DNA from: Nitrospirae bacterium UBA4572
Lineage (GTDB): Bacteria; Nitrospirota; Leptospirillia; Leptospirillales; Leptospirillaceae
DNA length: 15,376 bases
Reading direction: 5' to 3'
NCBI GenBank assembly: GCA_002387725.1
Contig: DGKK01000005.1
Location: 5,264-20,639, forward strand
Each line of letters starts with the position of its first letter. Position 1 is the first letter of the stretch. The notes below the pieces were generated by a model that was not told the origin of the DNA, did not search any database, and worked only from the letters and a program-made list of their open reading frames with translations. Shown piece by piece: positions 13,079 through 15,376 of the stretch. The translations under genes and the position numbers were made by a program.

Positions 13079-15361
13079 TCAGGGAAGCATCAGGGTCACG
13101 AATTCCTTGCGGTACTTTTGCCAGATCCTTTCGAGGGTCAGAACCGCTCCAGGCCGGCTCAGGGCAAGATCTCCAAGAAGCTCTGTCTCCATCTCCCGAT
13201 GGAGCCTTCGGTGGAGCCGGTCGACCTCGGCCTTCAGATCCGGGGCGATGGTGAGCTCCGCAAGGGAGCGTGTCAGGGGACAGGCGTCGGGGTTTCCGAA
13301 TGTGGTCATGTCGATCATTTCGTGGGCTCCCCGGGCACAGAGAATCAAGGCGTATCGCAGGCGGATCTCCTTCTGGACGATCCATCCCTGATAGGACCAG
13401 GGGTGACGGAGGGGCGGCTCGTGGCTCCAGCGTTCCCACCAGGCGCTCACCTCTCCCGCGGGCATGGGGTGCGCGATCGCATATCCCTGGAGATGCCCTC
13501 CGGGTCCGGTCATGGCGACCATGTCGTACACCAGGGGGGTCTCGACCCCTTCGAGAACATAGTCGATTCCGAGGGCCGAGGCGAGGTCGATCAGGGAAAA
13601 GACAAACTCAAGATGGTCGATGTCTCTATCCAGCGTCCTGACGAAGCCCTGATCGACCTTGATCTCATCGATGGGCAGGGACTTGAGGCGCCGGATGGAG
13701 GAGTCTCCCGTTCCGATATCGTCGAGGGAGATCCGGTAGCCGGCTTCCTTCAGGGCCCTGATGCTTTTGCGTGCCGCGGCCTCGTCGAGGAATCCCGCCT
13801 CGACGATCTCGAGGGTGATCTCCACCGGCCGGCCCGTGCAGTCGGCGGTGAGGCCGCTGAGGCTGTGCGCCTCCAGCCGCTCGAGAAAGCTTCGGCTGGA
13901 AAAGGCTTCGGCGGGAAGGTTGATCGAGACCCGGGGAGCCGATGAAAAGGTCTCGGGAAGGGAGCTCCACAGGGGAAAATCCTGCCGGATCCGTTCGAGC
14001 CCCATGTCGAACAGGTGAAGAAGCTGGTTCGTTCCGAAGGCCGGAAGGAAGTCGGCAGGCGAGATGATTTTTTCCCCGTCCCGGAGCCGGGCGAGACTTT
14101 CGAACTTGACCAGCTCCCGGGTGTGGGGAGCCACGACCGGCTGGTAAAACATCTCCACCTGGCCGTTTTGAAGGAGATTCCGGTAGCGCTGGTTGTCGGA
14201 GAGGGAGATCGGACGAAGGCCCGATTGCCGAGGGTTCTTCTCCAGGGCCGAAAGAGCCGCCCCGAGGGAGCGTGAAAGGGTCGTCCAGAATAGCTGCTGG
14301 CTGGCGCTGTGAAAGTATCCCGGCCACTTGCTGTAGAGGTTCAGCACATCGAGGGGGACCCCCTCCTGGGAAAGGAGAGGCCATGAGGAGAGGGAGCGGA
14401 TCCCGAGAAGTCGGGCCTCCTCCGACTCGCCCGGATCGAGCCGGATGTTCTGGAGGGTATTCCAGAGGACCGGTCGCTCTTCCTCGAAGGCCTTCCGGAC
14501 GATGTTGTCCTTTTCGGCCTTTCGGGGAAGATGGTTCCGAAGGCATTCGACGCCGCTCAGCACGAGCCCCGACTGCGCTTCGCACTGGACCTTCTCTCCT
14601 TCGAGGAGGCTCGAGATGGAGGCTCCGGCGATCCCCGGAATCTGTATGATCCGGTCGAGGGCACCCTTCAGAAGGTCCCGGCGGTTTTGCGCGGTGGCAA
14701 AGAGTTTAAGAAATTCCTCCGTCAGGCGGGCGCGCTCCTGTTCGATCTCGGAAAAGGCAACCAGCTGCCAGGAGAGGTCGTTGGCCAGACGTTCTATGAT
14801 GATTCCACGGACCAGGGCATCCGCCGAGGTCTCGTCGGAGAAGAAGCGCTCGAGCTCGTGGCGGTAGATCGAAAAGGCCTCCGCAAGCGAGGCCGGGACA
14901 AGGCCGACCATGGCGTGGCGGTATCCCGTCTCCCGGGCCAGCGTTTCGTGGTCGGGCTTGGCAAGGTCGGGAGAGAGGATGGCGATGAGGTACCGGACCT
15001 GGGTGGATCTGAGGTGGTCGAGCTCGGAGCTCGAGAGAAAGTCCAGGACGGGACGGGCGTCGGGACGGGTCATCAGCGTGGTGTAAAAAAGGTCGACCAT
15101 CGTCTGGCTCAGGGCGCTGACCCGCCCCTGTTCGGCCATCAGCCGCTGGGCGGCCAGCGTTCCGTAGGGGTCGAGGAGGGTCCGGATTCCGGCGGCCGGA
15201 AGCAGAGGGGGGAGGGTGCTGCTTTTTGCCTGGTCCTCGGCGGGCTTCGGCTGGAGGCGTTCGAGAGTCTGCAGGGCCTCTTCGCGGAGAGTCGTGATCG
15301 AGCGTTCGAGATCTTCGAGTTCCCTGGCCGTTTTGGTGACGAAGAGGCTCAGTTCGTTCAT
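13079..15361 (-). CDS. globin-coupled sensor-GAF-EAL c-di-GMP phosphodiesterase with C-terminal Cys/His tail
   Basis: A 760-residue soluble signalling protein. Residues 1-50 include a coiled coil. Residues 60-175 fit a sensor globin: LFYTTL with candidate distal Tyr93, the LRSTQVRYL helix, and YRHAMVGLVPASLAEAF with His149 as candidate proximal haem ligand (H-x3-GL). Residues 225-375 look like a GAF domain. Residues 390-645 are an EAL domain with Glu421 (ESL), Asn481, Glu518, Asp547-Asp548, Lys568, Glu604 and Gln625. All catalytic positions are present, so hydrolysis of c-di-GMP under O2, NO or redox control is likely. The GTG(Y)SS loop is altered to TGDSS. The tail (650-760) contains His653, Cys675, His680, Cys694, His717 and His721, possibly a zinc site. 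The ATG at 15361 follows GAGG directly, an unusually short spacing, so the true start could differ. Upstream sequence is cut by the window end. Confidence 0.87.
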   Translation of the reverse strand: MNELSLFVTKTARELEDLERSITTLREEALQTLERLQPKPAEDQAKSSTLPPLLPAAGIRTLLDPYGTLAAQRLMAEQGRVSALSQTMVDLFYTTLMTRPDARPVLDFLSSSELDHLRSTQVRYLIAILSPDLAKPDHETLARETGYRHAMVGLVPASLAEAFSIYRHELERFFSDETSADALVRGIIIERLANDLSWQLVAFSEIEQERARLTEEFLKLFATAQNRRDLLKGALDRIIQIPGIAGASISSLLEGEKVQCEAQSGLVLSGVECLRNHLPRKAEKDNIVRKAFEEERPVLWNTLQNIRLDPGESEEARLLGIRSLSSWPLLSQEGVPLDVLNLYSKWPGYFHSASQQLFWTTLSRSLGAALSALEKNPRQSGLRPISLSDNQRYRNLLQNGQVEMFYQPVVAPHTRELVKFESLARLRDGEKIISPADFLPAFGTNQLLHLFDMGLERIRQDFPLWSSLPETFSSAPRVSINLPAEAFSSRSFLERLEAHSLSGLTADCTGRPVEITLEIVEAGFLDEAAARKSIRALKEAGYRISLDDIGTGDSSIRRLKSLPIDEIKVDQGFVRTLDRDIDHLEFVFSLIDLASALGIDYVLEGVETPLVYDMVAMTGPGGHLQGYAIAHPMPAGEVSAWWERWSHEPPLRHPWSYQGWIVQKEIRLRYALILCARGAHEMIDMTTFGNPDACPLTRSLAELTIAPDLKAEVDRLHRRLHREMETELLGDLALSRPGAVLTLERIWQKYRKEFVTLMLP

Positions 15362-15376
15362 CCTCTTGCGCGGGAG

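Noticed and set aside
12534..13439. Minus-strand frame of 301 codons spanning the gap between the EAL gene and the glycosyltransferase
   Set aside because: It overlaps conserved parts of both real genes in another frame and has Pro/Arg/Ser-rich composition. A frameshift link to the glycosyltransferase remains listed as a hypothesis only.
1..15376. CRISPR array, tRNA, IS element or phage genes
   Set aside because: No regularly spaced repeats, cloverleaf-like segments, transposase, integrase or long terminal inverted repeats were seen on either strand.

Overview
The window is GC-rich bacterial chromosome, densely coded on both strands. Shine-Dalgarno sequences are strong (AGGAG/GGAGG types) and GTG and TTG starts are frequent. 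I see no phage, IS, plasmid, CRISPR, tRNA or rRNA sequence. Two EAL-type c-di-GMP proteins, an arsenite-type ArsR regulator and an LpxH-like lipid hydrolase would fit a Gram-negative-type, metal-exposed, possibly acidophilic autotroph such as a Leptospirillum-like Nitrospirota. That assignment is a guess from gene content and style, not a proof.

Left part (1-2966): an ArsR/SmtB repressor with a C-terminal cysteine cluster (304-693, +) converges on a two-gene minus-strand unit, a histidine phosphatase of SHB17-like appearance followed by glucose-6-phosphate isomerase (pgi). This unit points to sugar-phosphate metabolism. Next comes a gene-free stretch of about 590 bases (2967-3554) with a perfect 14-bp palindrome and a terminator-like hairpin. 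It forms the upstream region of a plus-strand EAL-HDOD signalling protein (3555-4808).

Middle part (4996-10554): a minus-strand pair encodes a tandem SagB-type nitroreductase and an ABC1/UbiB atypical kinase with two C-terminal membrane segments. Its promoter region has a perfect TATAAT -10 inside an inverted repeat. Divergent from the pair is a DUF1054 (YktB-like) protein (8675-9283), whose end overlaps the end of purA (9259-10554, -) by 25 bases. purA has a near-consensus sigma70 promoter and a foldable leader.

Right part (10842-15376): three minus-strand genes. A 760-residue protein combines a probable sensor globin, a GAF-like region, a complete EAL domain and a Cys/His-containing tail. 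After a gap of about 0.3 kb comes a GT28/MGDG-synthase-like glycosyltransferase, translationally coupled (ATGA) to an LpxH-type metallophosphoesterase. The glycosyltransferase has no ordinary start codon in front of its first conserved strand, although a very strong Shine-Dalgarno sequence lies upstream.

Most of the window is conserved housekeeping and signalling. The points most worth a second look are the globin-GAF-EAL-tail architecture, the glycosyltransferase start, the attenuator-like leader of the EAL-HDOD gene, and the SagB/ABC1 pair without thiazole/oxazole peptide genes.
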